Shown one piece after another: positions 5,978-5,979 of a stretch of DNA of 5,979 bases. The stretch comes from Betaproteobacteria bacterium (lineage in GTDB: Bacteria > Pseudomonadota > Gammaproteobacteria > Burkholderiales > SG8-41). The position numbers and the translations under genes were made by a program. The stretch lies in the NCBI GenBank assembly GCA_025353085.1, contig JANXRI010000313.1, positions 1 through 5,979 on the forward strand, in the 5' to 3' direction. The notes under the pieces were generated by a model. The model was not told the DNA's origin, did no database searches, and was given only the letters and a program-made list of their open reading frames with translations. Positions within the stretch are counted from its first letter, which is position 1. Each line of letters opens with the position of its first letter.

Positions 5978-5979
5978 GG

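Overview
The window looks like chromosomal DNA from a betaproteobacterium, probably Burkholderiales-like. This is inferred from the GC-rich coding sequence, a Bug-type (TctC family) periplasmic solute-binding protein next to MmgE/PrpD genes (a common combination in that group), and a CCA-encoding tRNA-Arg(ACG). No marker fixes the species.

Every gene I can support lies on the minus strand, so transcription runs from high to low coordinates. In that order: the C-terminal 57 codons of an unidentified gene (5977-5804); an intact AHL-lactonase-like metallo-beta-lactamase-fold hydrolase, MBL-B (5783-4986); an MmgE/PrpD protein with near-canonical motifs, PrpD-B (4919-3516); a second, divergent MmgE/PrpD protein, PrpD-A (3487-2120); a second lactonase-like gene, MBL-A (2111-1311), about two-thirds identical to MBL-B but cut by one in-frame TAA codon; and a secreted Bug-family binding protein (1205-228). 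Gaps are 20, 66, 28, 8 and 105 bp, so the first five genes look like one operon, with the Bug gene either at its end or transcribed separately. Beyond it is tRNA-Arg(ACG) (170-94), with its own consensus -10 promoter (188-183) and a strong UUCG-loop terminator starting directly after the CCA end.

The gene set suggests uptake of an organic acid (Bug), opening of a lactone or similar ring (MBL hydrolase) and dehydration, decarboxylation or epimerisation of a polycarboxylate-like intermediate (MmgE/PrpD). Substrate and order of steps cannot be read from the sequence. The arrangement MBL-PrpD-PrpD-MBL, all on one strand, is not a simple tandem duplication. The two MBL copies are close paralogues, while the two PrpD copies are distant and differ at conserved active-site positions. 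The most notable points are the single-codon interruption of an otherwise well-preserved lactonase copy, and the uncharacterised paired PrpD/lactonase module. No CRISPR array, insertion sequence, integrase, phage gene or defence gene was seen. Positions 1-52 hold nothing I can identify.
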